NCBI GenBank assembly: GCA_040880805.1 | Contig: JBBDHW010000004.1 | Location: forward strand, 1-48,627 | Length of the DNA: 48,627 nt | Direction of reading: 5' to 3' | DNA from: Acidimicrobiia bacterium | GTDB taxonomy: Bacteria; Actinomycetota; Acidimicrobiia; IMCC26256; DASPTH01 | Part shown: positions 24,804 to 33,440 of the stretch, in pieces | Layout of the letters: each line of letters begins with the position of its first letter | Position numbering within the stretch: the stretch's first letter is position 1 | Translations under genes and position numbers: made by a program | The notes under the pieces: generated by a model | Databases searched by the model: none | Told to the model about the DNA's origin: nothing | Seen by the model: only the letters and a program-made list of their open reading frames with translations

Positions 24804-25513
24804 AACAGCGGAGACCACGACGAGGTGCGCAACAACTTGCTCTCCCATTGGTCACGCAGCCGGAGGGCCTCGTGCATCCACGTACCCGGACCACGCACGT
24901 CGGCGGGGATGTCACGCGTCAGCAGTCCCAACAACCGCTCGGGATCGAGGATCCGCTGCATGAGCGTGACCTCTCGTCGCCGATGGGTGCCGAACGCCGG
25001 TTGGAACGCGGCCTCGATCTCGAGGAACGGCGGGTTCGCGGCGTCGCGATTCTCGTGGAGGGTCTTCGCGTAGAACGACCCCGAAGCCTCGATGTAGTCG
25101 AGGTACTTGCCCGCGAAGGGCCACATCGTGTCTTCCATGTACATCGTGAGCCCGTGCTCGGGGCCGTTGCTCGGGACATTCGCCAGATCCACGTCTTGCA
25201 TGGGTGACCACGGGAGCGGGAGGAGCAGCTTCCCGTTCACGTCGTGGCGCAGCGCGTCGAGCTCGCGCATCCAGCTCTGGAGGTCGCCGCTTCTGATGCG
25301 GCGGGCCAAACGCTCCCACGCGGCTCCGTCGCGGACGCCGGTGATCGTGATCACGTTGTAGGACACGCCGCTGCCGACCGCGTGGTGCGCGTACCAGAGC
25401 AAGCGCGCGTCGTCGTCCTTCGCGAGCGTCGGCATCCAGCCGTCGCGAACCGCGGCTTCGAACGCGTCTTCCTTCGTACCGACGACCTGGTGGACTTCGT
25501 GGAGAAACAGCAT
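24800..25513 (-). CDS. Dabb/NIPSNAP-like protein, copy B
   Basis: A 237-residue paralogue of copy A (22599-23309), colinear along its whole length. It starts MLFLHEVHQVVGTKEDAFE, has DDDARLLWYAHHAVGSGVSY, and a C-terminal block LRDQWESKLLRTSSWSPLF. Differences are concentrated in the middle and second half. The gene follows adenine deaminase by 12 nt and overlaps the ligase start. Duplication on either side of the ligase suggests two related roles, for instance a heteromer or two substrate forms. No enzyme function can be read. Confidence 0.75.
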   Translation of the reverse strand: MLFLHEVHQVVGTKEDAFEAAVRDGWMPTLAKDDDARLLWYAHHAVGSGVSYNVITITGVRDGAAWERLARRIRSGDLQSWMRELDALRHDVNGKLLLPLPWSPMQDVDLANVPSNGPEHGLTMYMEDTMWPFAGKYLDYIEASGSFYAKTLHENRDAANPPFLEIEAAFQPAFGTHRRREVTLMQRILDPERLLGLLTRDIPADVRGPGTWMHEALRLRDQWESKLLRTSSWSPLF

Positions 25514-25525
25514 CGGCGCCGAGTT

Positions 25526-26518
25526 TCACACGGCCCGGTCCAGGTCCGCCAAATGCTTCGCCTTCGCGGCGTCGTCGAGGAACGAGGCTTCGAAGCTGTT
25601 GCGTGCGAGCTGCACGAGATCGTCGTCCGAGAGATGCAAGGCGCTTTGGCTCGCGGAGAAGTTGTCGCCGATGTACCCGCCGAAATACGCAGGGTCGTCC
25701 GAGTTCACGGTGACGCACAGGCCTCGCTCCAACAGCCGGCGCAATGGATGGTCAGCGAGCGTGTCGACCACGCGCAGCCTCACGTTCGACAGCGGGCACA
25801 CGGTCAGCGGGACACGCTCCTCCGCGAGCCGATCGACGAGGCCGGCATCTTCGACGCAACGCACCCCGTGATCGATGCGTTCGACCTTCAGGACATCGAG
25901 CGCCTGCCACATGTACTCCGGCGGGCCTTCCTCTCCCGCGTGAGCCACAGTGCGGAACCCCTCGGCGCGCGCCCAGTCGTACACGTGCGTGAACTTCTCG
26001 GGTGGATTGCCGATCTCGGACGAGTCCAGCCCGACGCCGGTGATGAACTCGCGGTACGGGAGGGCATGTTCGAGCGTCGTTACGGCTTCGTCTTCGGGAA
26101 GATGGCGCAAGAAGCACATGATGAGGCGCGAAGTGATGCCAAGTTCTCGCTCGGCCGCGCCCAGCGCCCGTTGGATCCCTTCGACGACCGTGCCGATCGA
26201 GATGCCGCGCGCGGTGTGGGTCTGCGGGTCGAAGAACATCTCTGCGTGCCGCACCCCCTGCGAGTGGGCTCGCCGCAGGTACGCAATCGTGAGGTCGTGG
26301 AAGTCGGCCTCCTTCACCAGCACCGCGCACGACTGGTAGTAGATGTCGAGGAACGACTGGAGGTCCGAGAACACGTACGCCCGCTTCACCGCCTCCACGT
26401 CGGCATACGGGAGTGGAATGCCGTTTCGACGGGCGAGCTCGAACATCAGGTCCGGTTCGAGCGTGCCTTCGATGTGGAGATGAAGCTCCGCCTTGGGGAG
26501 CGCCGCCACGTCGATCAT
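25526..26518 (-). CDS. Adenosine/adenine deaminase family, likely adenine deaminase
   Basis: A 330-residue zinc-dependent deaminase. The ligands are H13 and H15 (ELHLHIEGT), H193 (VAHAGEEGP), H217 near ERIDHGVR, and D274/D275 in [13 protein letters not shown]196 would be the acid. The combination [11 protein letters not shown] and [11 protein letters not shown] resembles the adenine deaminase branch rather than classic adenosine deaminase, and the length fits. It converts the purine amine to hypoxanthine plus ammonia. It is the first gene of an otherwise catabolic operon. The ATG is 32 bp from the divergent sulfotransferase start. Confidence 0.88.
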   Translation of the reverse strand: MIDVAALPKAELHLHIEGTLEPDLMFELARRNGIPLPYADVEAVKRAYVFSDLQSFLDIYYQSCAVLVKEADFHDLTIAYLRRAHSQGVRHAEMFFDPQTHTARGISIGTVVEGIQRALGAAERELGITSRLIMCFLRHLPEDEAVTTLEHALPYREFITGVGLDSSEIGNPPEKFTHVYDWARAEGFRTVAHAGEEGPPEYMWQALDVLKVERIDHGVRCVEDAGLVDRLAEERVPLTVCPLSNVRLRVVDTLADHPLRRLLERGLCVTVNSDDPAYFGGYIGDNFSASQSALHLSDDDLVQLARNSFEASFLDDAAKAKHLADLDRAV

Positions 26519-26550
26519 GCGGGCAAGGTAACGTGCGCCGGGAGGTGGCC

Positions 26551-27723
26551 GTGGACGTTGACGAACTGCTTGCGGGAGCGGTGGAGCAGGCCGGTGTGAG
26601 CGACTGGGGTCCCGACGCCGAGGCCATGGTCGAAGGGCTGCGCGTGCTGGTGCAGTCTGCGAACGACGACGCCGGCCTCAGCGCCGAAGGCGAGATGGGG
26701 TTCGCGGGGACGATCGGGTCGTTGCTCACGAGGCGCCTCGAGGTCGAGGACTGGTACCGGCGCCATCCCGAGATCGACGACCAGGAGATCGAGTCGGTGT
26801 TGTTCGGGCTGGGCTTGCCCCGCACCGGTTCCACCGCGCTGAGCTACCTGCTCGCGCAGGACCGCGACGTGCGCTCGCTCCGGCAGTGGGAAGCAGGCCA
26901 GCCGACACCGCCGCCCGACCTCGCGACGGAGGATACCGACCCGCGGTTCCTCGCCGCCCAGCGCGCGATGGCGGGCATGAGCGGCCTGCCGTCGGAGCTG
27001 AAGTCGATGCTGCCGTCGTCGCCCGACGGCCCGGCCGAGTGCCTCGATCTCATGAGCATGACGTTCCGGTGCATGGCCCTCGACGTGATCGCGAAGACGC
27101 CGTCGTACGCGCAGTGGCTCTTCACGGAGTGCGACTTCGGCCCGGCGTACCGGTACCACCGTCGCGTGATCAAGCTGCTCCAATGGCACCGGCCGCCGTC
27201 GCGGTGGCGGCTGAAGACCCCCGCACACTTGCTCGGCATCGAAGCGCTGAACCGCGTGTATCCGGAGGCGCGTTTTGTGACCACGCACCGCGACGTCACG
27301 CGGGTGATCCCGTCGGTCGCGAGCGTCGAAACCGCGGTGGTACGCATGATGACCGGCAACCCCGACCCGCAGTACATCGGCAAACACTGTGCCGACACAT
27401 GGGACATCTGCCTTCGCCGGTTCATCGCGTTCCGCGACCGCGTCGGCGAGGAGCGGTTCTACGACATCGCGTTCGACGAGCTCCAGACCGACCCCATCGG
27501 GACGATCCGCGGTCTGTACGAGTGGCTCGGTGAGGAGTTCACGGCGGCGACCGTCGACGCGATGGAGCAGTGGTGGAAGAACAACGAAGAGGAACGAGAG
27601 CAGGCCGGTCCGCACCGCTACCGCGCGGAAGACTTCGGCCTCGACACGGAGCAGTTAGCTGAACGGTTCGCCTACTACGGCGAACGATTCCCGATCGCGA
27701 AACCCCAAAACCGCGAGAAGTAG
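26551..27723 (+). CDS. PAPS-dependent sulfotransferase family protein
   Basis: A 390-residue sulfotransferase. The 5'-phosphosulfate loop is [10 protein letters not shown] (about residues 88-97), and [14 protein letters not shown] and [16 protein letters not shown] (the 3'-phosphate region) follow. The C-terminus has [16 protein letters not shown] and [10 protein letters not shown], as in the family that also holds Stf-like enzymes. GGGAGG 6 nt before the GTG at 26551 sets this start. It transfers sulfate to an alcohol or phenol. A candidate -10 (TAACGT) lies in the short divergent gap. The neighbour with no known function follows by about 9 nt. Confidence 0.88.
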   Translation: MDVDELLAGAVEQAGVSDWGPDAEAMVEGLRVLVQSANDDAGLSAEGEMGFAGTIGSLLTRRLEVEDWYRRHPEIDDQEIESVLFGLGLPRTGSTALSYLLAQDRDVRSLRQWEAGQPTPPPDLATEDTDPRFLAAQRAMAGMSGLPSELKSMLPSSPDGPAECLDLMSMTFRCMALDVIAKTPSYAQWLFTECDFGPAYRYHRRVIKLLQWHRPPSRWRLKTPAHLLGIEALNRVYPEARFVTTHRDVTRVIPSVASVETAVVRMMTGNPDPQYIGKHCADTWDICLRRFIAFRDRVGEERFYDIAFDELQTDPIGTIRGLYEWLGEEFTAATVDAMEQWWKNNEEEREQAGPHRYRAEDFGLDTEQLAERFAYYGERFPIAKPQNREK

Positions 27724-27732
27724 GAGCAAGTC

Positions 27733-28770
27733 ATGACCATGGATCTCACCGGCGGGCTCCAACCGGAGCAGGACTACGTATTCGGCGAAGCGCCCGAGAA
27801 CCCCGACATGCGCCAGGGCATGTCGTTGTGGATCAGCAACGACGACCCCGACCAAGGCTTCGGGTTCCCGCGCCTCGGCCTCGAGGCGGTCGCCTCGGAG
27901 TGGGAGAAGCCGGGCTTCTCGTTCCAGGCGGGCTGGCCCGACGGACGGATCCTCATCTCCGGTGGTAGCGGCGACCCGCGGAAGCCGGAGGGTCCTGCCG
28001 GTTACTCGTCGGTGATGGGCGCCGGCCCGTTCGAGATGCGGTGCGTCGAGCCGTTCCACCACTGGACCGCCGACTTCGCGGGAACGGTGCTCGACACCTC
28101 CGTCGAGGAGCGGGTGAACGGCACCGCCAACCGGTCGAACATGGTCGACGTCGAGCTCCACGTCGAGATGGACATGGCGGTCCCGCCATGGATCCAGGGA
28201 ACGATGGGCGAAGCCGCCAAGCAGGCGTTGAGCAGTGACACCGTCGAGGCCGCGTTCATGGGCGGGTGGCGCTTCGAGCAGCTGTTCCGTGGAAGCGGTT
28301 CGTTCAAGGTGGGCTCAGAACCGGAACAGACCTTCTCGTGCACCGGGCTCCGGATCTTCCGGCAGGGTGTGCGTGACACCACCGGCTTCTGGGGACATTG
28401 CTGGCAGTCGGCGTTGTTCCCGAGTGGTCGGGCGTTCGGTTACATCGCGTACCCGCCACGGGAGGGTGGCCCTCCCACCTACGCCGAGTGTTACGTGTAC
28501 GAGGGTGACGGCGAGCTCATTCCCGCCACGCTCGTGGAAGCGCCGTGGATGACGAAGTTCGTCCCGCACGGCGGCGTGGTCCCGTGCGTCCTCGAGTCCG
28601 AGATCGGCACCACCAAGATCGAGGGCGAGACCTTCCTGTCGGTGATCCACCGCAACATCGCCGACTTCCCGCCGCTCCACCAGGGCGGCGTGAAGTACAC
28701 GTGGGACGGCGAAGACACCTACGGGATGATCGAGCGCTCCTACCCGTCCGACCAGATGGACTGGAGCTGA
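27733..28770 (+). CDS. Hypothetical protein (345 aa)
   Basis: A 345-residue soluble protein of no recognised family. It is strand-rich with conserved-looking Trp/Gly/Phe positions (GFPRLGLEAV, PFHHWTADFAGTV, FRGSGSFKVGSEPEQTFSCTG, DTTGFWGHCWQSALFPSGRAFGY). This resembles large beta-barrel, lipocalin- or CrtC-like folds that bind lipids; this is only a fold impression. AGGAG 7 nt upstream overlaps the sulfotransferase stop codon, indicating coupling. Partnering with a sulfotransferase suggests substrate handling. Confidence 0.7.
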   Translation: MTMDLTGGLQPEQDYVFGEAPENPDMRQGMSLWISNDDPDQGFGFPRLGLEAVASEWEKPGFSFQAGWPDGRILISGGSGDPRKPEGPAGYSSVMGAGPFEMRCVEPFHHWTADFAGTVLDTSVEERVNGTANRSNMVDVELHVEMDMAVPPWIQGTMGEAAKQALSSDTVEAAFMGGWRFEQLFRGSGSFKVGSEPEQTFSCTGLRIFRQGVRDTTGFWGHCWQSALFPSGRAFGYIAYPPREGGPPTYAECYVYEGDGELIPATLVEAPWMTKFVPHGGVVPCVLESEIGTTKIEGETFLSVIHRNIADFPPLHQGGVKYTWDGEDTYGMIERSYPSDQMDWS

Positions 28771-28792
28771 GCGCCTGGTGAGCACCCGAGGC

Positions 28793-29779
28793 TCAGCGGA
28801 CCGGAAGCGGGCTCGGTCGAGCGACGCGACGGGCTGCGACCTGCACTGGATCTGGCCACCGCACATTGGTTGCCCAGCCGAGGCGCTCGAAGAGGCGGAT
28901 CAGCACGGCGGAGCTGTCGAGTTGGTGACGCTCGACTCCGTGCCGCGCCGACCTCGGGAACGCGTGGTGCGCGTTGTGCCACGACTCGCCCATCGAGAAG
29001 AGTGCGAGGCCGGCCACGTTCCGGCTCTGGTCGTGTGACCGGAACGGTTGCCTGCCGAAGCGGTGGCACACCGAGTTGATCGCCCACGTGACGTTGTGGC
29101 TGAAACCGATCCGCAGGATGCCGGCCAACAGCAGTGCCCCGACCGCACCGGCGAGCGTCCCGTAGAGGACGTACCCGATCGCGAACGGCAACGCGAGGGT
29201 GGCAACACAGCACGGCACGAACAGCTTGTCGATGAAGACGAGGTCGGGGTCGGCGAGCAGGTCCGGCGCGAACTCCGTGCGCGAGGTCGGCTCGTTGGTG
29301 AAGCACCAGCCGATGTGCGCATGCCAGAGACCGCGCAACCCGCCGACGGCTTGATCGCCCTGCACCCACGGCGAGTGCGGATCACCGGCCCGGTCGGAAT
29401 ACCGGTGATGCCGGCGATGGTCGGCGACCCACCCGATCATCGACCCCTGGAACGACATCGATCCCGCGATCGCCAGCGCGATCTTCAACGGTCGTTTCGC
29501 TACGAAGCTGCGGTGTGTGAACAGACGGTGGAAGCCGACGGTCACCGCATGCCCGATCACGACGACGAAGGCCACGGCCAGCGCGATGTTCCACCAGCGC
29601 ACCGGACCGCCCGTGCCTCGGAAGATGACGAACAGCAACAACACCGGAGGGCCGAACGCGACGACGGCACTCAGGACGCGGCTGTAGAAAGGAGGGGTAT
29701 AGGGAGCGGACGGCGGTGCGTCACCGACCTGATCCGTCGCGTCGGACTCCGACAGAGAGTGCGCGTGAATCGTCTGCAT
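28793..29779 (-). CDS. Membrane fatty acyl-CoA desaturase, copy 1
   Basis: A 328-residue integral-membrane desaturase. The three His boxes are HRLFTH (84-89), HRRHH (121-125) and HNAHH (268-272), at the spacing of stearoyl-CoA delta-9 desaturases. Hydrophobic helices flank the first box and lie near residues 185-225. It would introduce a double bond into a long-chain acyl-CoA using di-iron and a reductase chain. It is 328 residues like the second copy at 31348-32334 and closely similar (SRPLKIALAIAGSMSFQGS versus KRPLKIALAIAGSMSFQGS). It lies at the downstream end of a minus-strand operon and converges on the plus-strand hypothetical gene. Confidence 0.93.
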   Translation of the reverse strand: MQTIHAHSLSESDATDQVGDAPPSAPYTPPFYSRVLSAVVAFGPPVLLLFVIFRGTGGPVRWWNIALAVAFVVVIGHAVTVGFHRLFTHRSFVAKRPLKIALAIAGSMSFQGSMIGWVADHRRHHRYSDRAGDPHSPWVQGDQAVGGLRGLWHAHIGWCFTNEPTSRTEFAPDLLADPDLVFIDKLFVPCCVATLALPFAIGYVLYGTLAGAVGALLLAGILRIGFSHNVTWAINSVCHRFGRQPFRSHDQSRNVAGLALFSMGESWHNAHHAFPRSARHGVERHQLDSSAVLIRLFERLGWATNVRWPDPVQVAARRVARPSPLPVR

Positions 29780-29787
29780 CCGACACG

Positions 29788-30051
29788 CTACCTTCTGCGA
29801 GGCGGCGGATTGAACCGCTTGGTCCCGACGAGTCGGGCGGAACCATCCGGCAGCGCTTCGACGTTGGCCTGGCACTGCCACCCGGGTCGCGGCTGGTCGA
29901 GCAGCGTGGCCGTCAGTTCGCCCGGCGCGAAGCTCGACGCAGGCCGGGCGACTTCGAGCTCGCCCACCCAGCGGCGTGCATCGACGTCGGCGATGGTCAC
30001 GGTCACTTCGACCGCGCCGAGGTGGACCCTGCCGGAGTACGGAGTGCTCAC
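29788..30051 (-). CDS. Small hypothetical protein (87 aa)
   Basis: An 87-residue protein beginning with a GTG that overlaps the stop of the NYN gene (GTGA). The sequence is strand-rich (GRVHLGAVEVTVTIADV, WVGELEVARP, LTATLLDQPRPGWQCQANV) and ends RFNPPPRRR. It resembles a small beta-barrel; no specific family is recognised. It lies 8 nt before desaturase copy 1, so it is part of the same transcript. Confidence 0.65.
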   Translation of the reverse strand: MSTPYSGRVHLGAVEVTVTIADVDARRWVGELEVARPASSFAPGELTATLLDQPRPGWQCQANVEALPDGSARLVGTKRFNPPPRRR

Positions 30052-31115
30052 GGCGCGAGACGCAGGAGGTAGTCGTCGGCCGCCTCGTCGAACTCCATCT
30101 CGATGACGCCGCGCGCTCGCGCCGCCTTGCAGAACTGGAGGAAGCCGCCGTATCCAAAACGCTTCTCGCTGAAGTCGACCTGTTGCTTTCGCATCTCGGT
30201 CTTGAGACCTGAGAGATGCGGAGGCCCCGCTTTCGTCGTGAGCCGCTCGACGGTCGCGCGCAACAGCGCGAACGCGGCGTCCTGATCGCGGGCGTGCGAG
30301 GGGAAGCGCACCTCCGGATCCCCCTGCGCGGACCCCTCGCTCAGCTCCACGACGCCGTTGTCGGCTACATGGCGGAGGAGCTCGCCGAACCCACGGAAGC
30401 CATAGTTCGCCTCGTTGAACGTAGGGTCCTTGCGGAGGATCGTGCGCTTCAGGCTCGACGCGAGCACGGGGCCGTTCGTGCTGCGCTCGAGACCGGCGAG
30501 CGTCTGCGTGACGAGCACGCCGAGGTCGGGATCCTCGGCACCGACGACCGTCGCCTTCTCGACGACAGCATCCTCGACCGGTCGCGCGGGCGGGCGGCGC
30601 GGCGCGCGCGCGGCGCGCGCGCGCGGCCTTGCCGGTTCGACGCCTTCGAGGCGTTCGTAGAACAGGAACTCGTCGCACGCCGGCGGGAGCAAGGCCGACG
30701 TTGATGCTTCGATGCCGATGCCGATGACGCGTCGATTGAGTTCCCGCAGCTTGTGAACGAGCGGCGTGAAATCACTGTCGCCGGTGCCGAGCACGAACGT
30801 GGTGATGTAGTCACGCTCGAAGGACAGCTCGACCGCGTCGACGGCCATCTTGATGTCGGCCGCGTTCTTCCGTGTCGCGCCCATCCGCTGCGGGATCTCG
30901 ATGAGCTCGACCTGATGACGCGTGAGCATGCGTCGGTCGTCGTCGAACGCCGACCAATCGGCATAGGCCCGGCGAACGACGACGCGCCCACGCTCCGCGA
31001 GAGCATCAGCGATCGGTCGGAAGTCGAAGGGCTGACTGCCCAACGCCTCCCGTGCTCCGATCGCCAGGTTCTCGTAATCCAGGAACAGCGCGATGCGTTC
31101 CTCGTCCTGGGTCAC
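30048..31115 (-). CDS. NYN-domain (LabA-like) protein with OST-HTH/LOTUS domains
   Basis: A 355-residue putative RNA-processing or RNA-binding protein. The N-terminal NYN/PIN-like domain has the acidic set LFLDYENLAIG, NAADIKMAVDAVE and LGTGDSDFTPLV, expected to bind metal. After a basic, Arg/Ala/Pro linker, two helical LOTUS-like segments follow (ILRKDPTFNEANYGFRGFGELL and RKQQVDFSEKRFGYGGFLQF), each with the YGF/YGG signature. The GTG start at 31115 gives MTQDEERIALFLDYEN. It begins 10 nt after a 38-residue basic protein and is enclosed by two desaturase genes, an unusual location for a nuclease-type protein. Confidence 0.88.
   Translation of the reverse strand: MTQDEERIALFLDYENLAIGAREALGSQPFDFRPIADALAERGRVVVRRAYADWSAFDDDRRMLTRHQVELIEIPQRMGATRKNAADIKMAVDAVELSFERDYITTFVLGTGDSDFTPLVHKLRELNRRVIGIGIEASTSALLPPACDEFLFYERLEGVEPARPRARAARAPRRPPARPVEDAVVEKATVVGAEDPDLGVLVTQTLAGLERSTNGPVLASSLKRTILRKDPTFNEANYGFRGFGELLRHVADNGVVELSEGSAQGDPEVRFPSHARDQDAAFALLRATVERLTTKAGPPHLSGLKTEMRKQQVDFSEKRFGYGGFLQFCKAARARGVIEMEFDEAADDYLLRLAP
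30602..30625. repeat. Alternating G/C tract in the NYN linker
   Basis: Two runs of strictly alternating G and C (30602-30612 and 30613-30625) encode part of the Arg/Ala linker. Such tracts can form Z-DNA and are slippage-prone. The run length could differ between strains or be miscounted in the assembly, but here the frame is intact. Confidence 0.8.
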
Positions 31116-31125
31116 TTAGGCGACG

Positions 31126-31242
31126 TCAGGACGCACCGAAACCGCGTGCCGACTGGTTCTTCTCGTGCTTCGCGGCGCGCTTCTCTTTCAACGACTTCCC
31201 GGGCTTCTTGGCATTCGGTTTCTTCGGAGACTTGTCTCCCAT
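31126..31242 (-). CDS. Small lysine-rich protein (38 aa)
   Basis: A 38-residue protein that is rich in Lys (MGDKSPKKPNAKKPGKSLKE, then KRAAKHEKNQSARGFGAS). The AAGGAG sequence 9 nt before the ATG is a good ribosome site. It resembles the short basic MGDKSPKKxxxKKxGKSLKEKR proteins found widely in Actinomycetota, which I recognise by pattern. It is probably nucleic-acid associated, and its position 10 nt upstream of a LOTUS/NYN protein is in keeping with that. It is too short for many gene callers. Confidence 0.8.
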   Translation of the reverse strand: MGDKSPKKPNAKKPGKSLKEKRAAKHEKNQSARGFGAS

Positions 31243-31347
31243 AGCGACGACTCCTTCGATATGGACGATGTCGAGTGTACGGGCATCCGATCGTCCGGCA
31301 CGCGATTGCTCAGGGTGCCCGACACAGTCGCGGGCCCGGGTTCCACT

Positions 31348-32334
31348 TCACGAGCGCGGAATGCGGCGAGCGTCGAGCCGCGCGGCATCGGGCCACCGGA
31401 CGTGCTTCGCCCAGCCGAGGCGTTCGAACGCTCGGATCGCCACCGCCGAGCTGTCGAGTTGGTGCCGGTCGACGCCATGGCGAGCCAGGTTCGGGAACGC
31501 GTGATGAGCGTTGTGCCACGACTCCCCCATCGACAGCAACGCGAGGGGCGCCAGGTTCGTGCTGGCGTCCTTCGTCCGGAACGGACGCGACCCGAACATG
31601 TGGCAGAGGGAGTTCGTCGACCACGTGACGTGATGCAGGAGCGCGATGCGAAAGACGCCTGCCCAGAGGAGCGCGCCGAACGCGGCGCCCCAGCTTCCCC
31701 CGATTCCGTAGCCGAGCGCGAAGGGCAACAACAGTGTGGCAACGCAGCACGGGACGAAGAGATGGTCGATGACGACAAGGTCGCGATCCGCGAGCAGATC
31801 CGACGCGTACTTCTCACGGACTGTGCCCTCGCGCTTGAAGAACCAGCCGATGTGAGCTTGGAACAGCCCGCGGGCGCGGCCGAATCTCTGCGACGCCGGG
31901 CGAACCGGCGAGTGCGGATCGCCGTCGCGGTCGGTGAACATGTGGTGTCGACGATGTTCCGCGACCCACCCGATCAGCGATCCCTGGAACGACATCGAAC
32001 CCGCGATCGCCAAAGCGATCTTCAGCGGTCGGGACGCTTCGAAGCTGCGATGCGTGAAGAGACGATGGAACCCGATCGTGACACCGTGTCCGATGATCAG
32101 GTACAGCACAGCCGCGATAGCGATGTTGCGCCACGCGAACCTGGCGCCACCAAGGAAGCCCGCGACCACGAGCGAGAGTGCGACAAGAGGTGCGAGCACC
32201 ATGACGGCCGTGGGGATCCGTTGATGCCACGGCACGCGACCCGACGGTGTCCCAGGCTCGGGCGGCGCGGCCGCACCGGCGACAAGATGAGCGGGGGACT
32301 CTGCGAGCGCTGCGTGCTCGGCTTCGATCTGCAT
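31348..32334 (-). CDS. Membrane fatty acyl-CoA desaturase, copy 2
   Basis: A 328-residue desaturase with HRLFTH, HRRHH and HNAHH boxes, paralogous to copy 1 and the same length when started at the ATG at 32334 (MQIEAEHAAL), which follows a GAGG ribosome site. A GTG at 32361 would add nine residues. Hydrophobic helices lie before the first box and in the middle (LLLPFALGYG, AAFGALLWAGVF). The C-terminal WHNAHHAFPNLARHGVDRHQ is conserved between the copies. It heads the desaturase-small protein-NYN run; a 105-bp leader follows downstream. Confidence 0.93.
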   Translation of the reverse strand: MQIEAEHAALAESPAHLVAGAAAPPEPGTPSGRVPWHQRIPTAVMVLAPLVALSLVVAGFLGGARFAWRNIAIAAVLYLIIGHGVTIGFHRLFTHRSFEASRPLKIALAIAGSMSFQGSLIGWVAEHRRHHMFTDRDGDPHSPVRPASQRFGRARGLFQAHIGWFFKREGTVREKYASDLLADRDLVVIDHLFVPCCVATLLLPFALGYGIGGSWGAAFGALLWAGVFRIALLHHVTWSTNSLCHMFGSRPFRTKDASTNLAPLALLSMGESWHNAHHAFPNLARHGVDRHQLDSSAVAIRAFERLGWAKHVRWPDAARLDARRIPRS

Positions 32335-32449
32335 TGCAACCTCGGGGTCGTCGAGTGGCACACCACCGAGGTCCGGAGCAGTGAGCGGGGGATCTAGCCC
32401 AAACGCGGGAAGAGCCCCGACCGTAGCACCGCGCGAGCCGGCGAACTGA

Positions 32450-33367
32450 TCAGCCGAAGAGCTGCTCGCGCACGCGGTCGAGACGCTCCAGCGTCCACTC
32501 GCCTTCGATCGACGCGCGTGCGACCGGTCGCCAGCCCTCCCACACGTTGAGCCGCTCGCCGGTGACTTCCACGACCTGGCCGGTGATGCCGGCGGCCCGC
32601 GGCGACACCAGCCAGGTCACCAGCGCGGCGACGTGCTCAGGCGCGAGCGCATCCGGCGGGTGCCCGGCGAAGATCGGAGTTTCGTGCAACTCCTCGGTCA
32701 TCCGTGTCATGGCCAACGGCGCGATGGCGTTGCACCGCACCCCGTAGGGAGCGAGCTCGGATGCGAGCACCGTGGTCATCGCCGCGATCCCGGCTTTCGC
32801 TGCCGCGTAGTTCACGTGCCCGGGCGCGCCGCGGAGCCCGTTGACCGACGTCGTGAACACGACCGCTGCGTCGACGGGCGCATCGACGCGCTTCGATTCG
32901 TCGCGCCAGTGCTCGGCCGCGAAGCGCGTCGCCGTGAACGATCCGGTCAAGTGGATCTTCGTGACCAAGTCCCAGTCGTCCTCCGACATGTTGAAGCTCA
33001 TGCGCGGGCGAGCGATGCCCGCGTTGTTGACGAGGATGTCGAGGCGGCCGAACGCGTCGAGCGCTGTGGCAACGAGGCGACGACCGGTCGCCCATTCAGT
33101 CACGTCGCCCGTGTCGGCAACCGCGTTGCCACCCGCCGCGCGGATCTCCTCGACGACGACTTCTGCCGGCGCGGAGTCCGCATTCTCGCCGACGAGCGTT
33201 CCCCCGAAGTCGTTGACGACGACACTCGCACCCTCAGCGGCGAGCCGGCGCGCCTCCGCTCGGCCGATCCCGCGTCCGCCACCGGTCACGATGGCCACCT
33301 TGCCGTCGAGCGAGCCATCGTTGATGCCACCCTGCAATACCGAGGTGAGCTCCACAGGTCCCATCAT
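32450..33367 (-). CDS. SDR-family oxidoreductase
   Basis: A 305-residue short-chain dehydrogenase. The cofactor motif is TGGGRGIG, then DFGGTLVGENADSAPAEVVV (the extended loop seen in 3-oxoacyl/hydroxyacyl SDRs), NNAGIARPRM, catalytic Ser in TTSVNGLRGAPG, and active-site YAAAK. The C-terminus has the tail RERLNVWEGW-like motif of the MFE-2 type and similar actinobacterial SDRs (EVTGERLNVWEGWRP). GGGGAG 8 nt before the ATG at 33367 supports this start. It is probably a hydroxyacyl-CoA or hydroxysteroid dehydrogenase. Unlike the SDR at 152-1041 it is intact. Confidence 0.9.
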   Translation of the reverse strand: MMGPVELTSVLQGGINDGSLDGKVAIVTGGGRGIGRAEARRLAAEGASVVVNDFGGTLVGENADSAPAEVVVEEIRAAGGNAVADTGDVTEWATGRRLVATALDAFGRLDILVNNAGIARPRMSFNMSEDDWDLVTKIHLTGSFTATRFAAEHWRDESKRVDAPVDAAVVFTTSVNGLRGAPGHVNYAAAKAGIAAMTTVLASELAPYGVRCNAIAPLAMTRMTEELHETPIFAGHPPDALAPEHVAALVTWLVSPRAAGITGQVVEVTGERLNVWEGWRPVARASIEGEWTLERLDRVREQLFG

Positions 33368-33440
33368 CGAATGGTCTCCCCGCCCGCGCAACCCGCGTTT
33401 TTTCGCGCGTCATATGGAACAGTTCCGGTACAGATGACGA

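Noticed and set aside
31348-32334. Two desaturases considered as an assembly duplication
   Set aside because: They differ at many residues through the whole length, including the N-terminus and loops, and lie in one ordered operon, so they are true paralogues.
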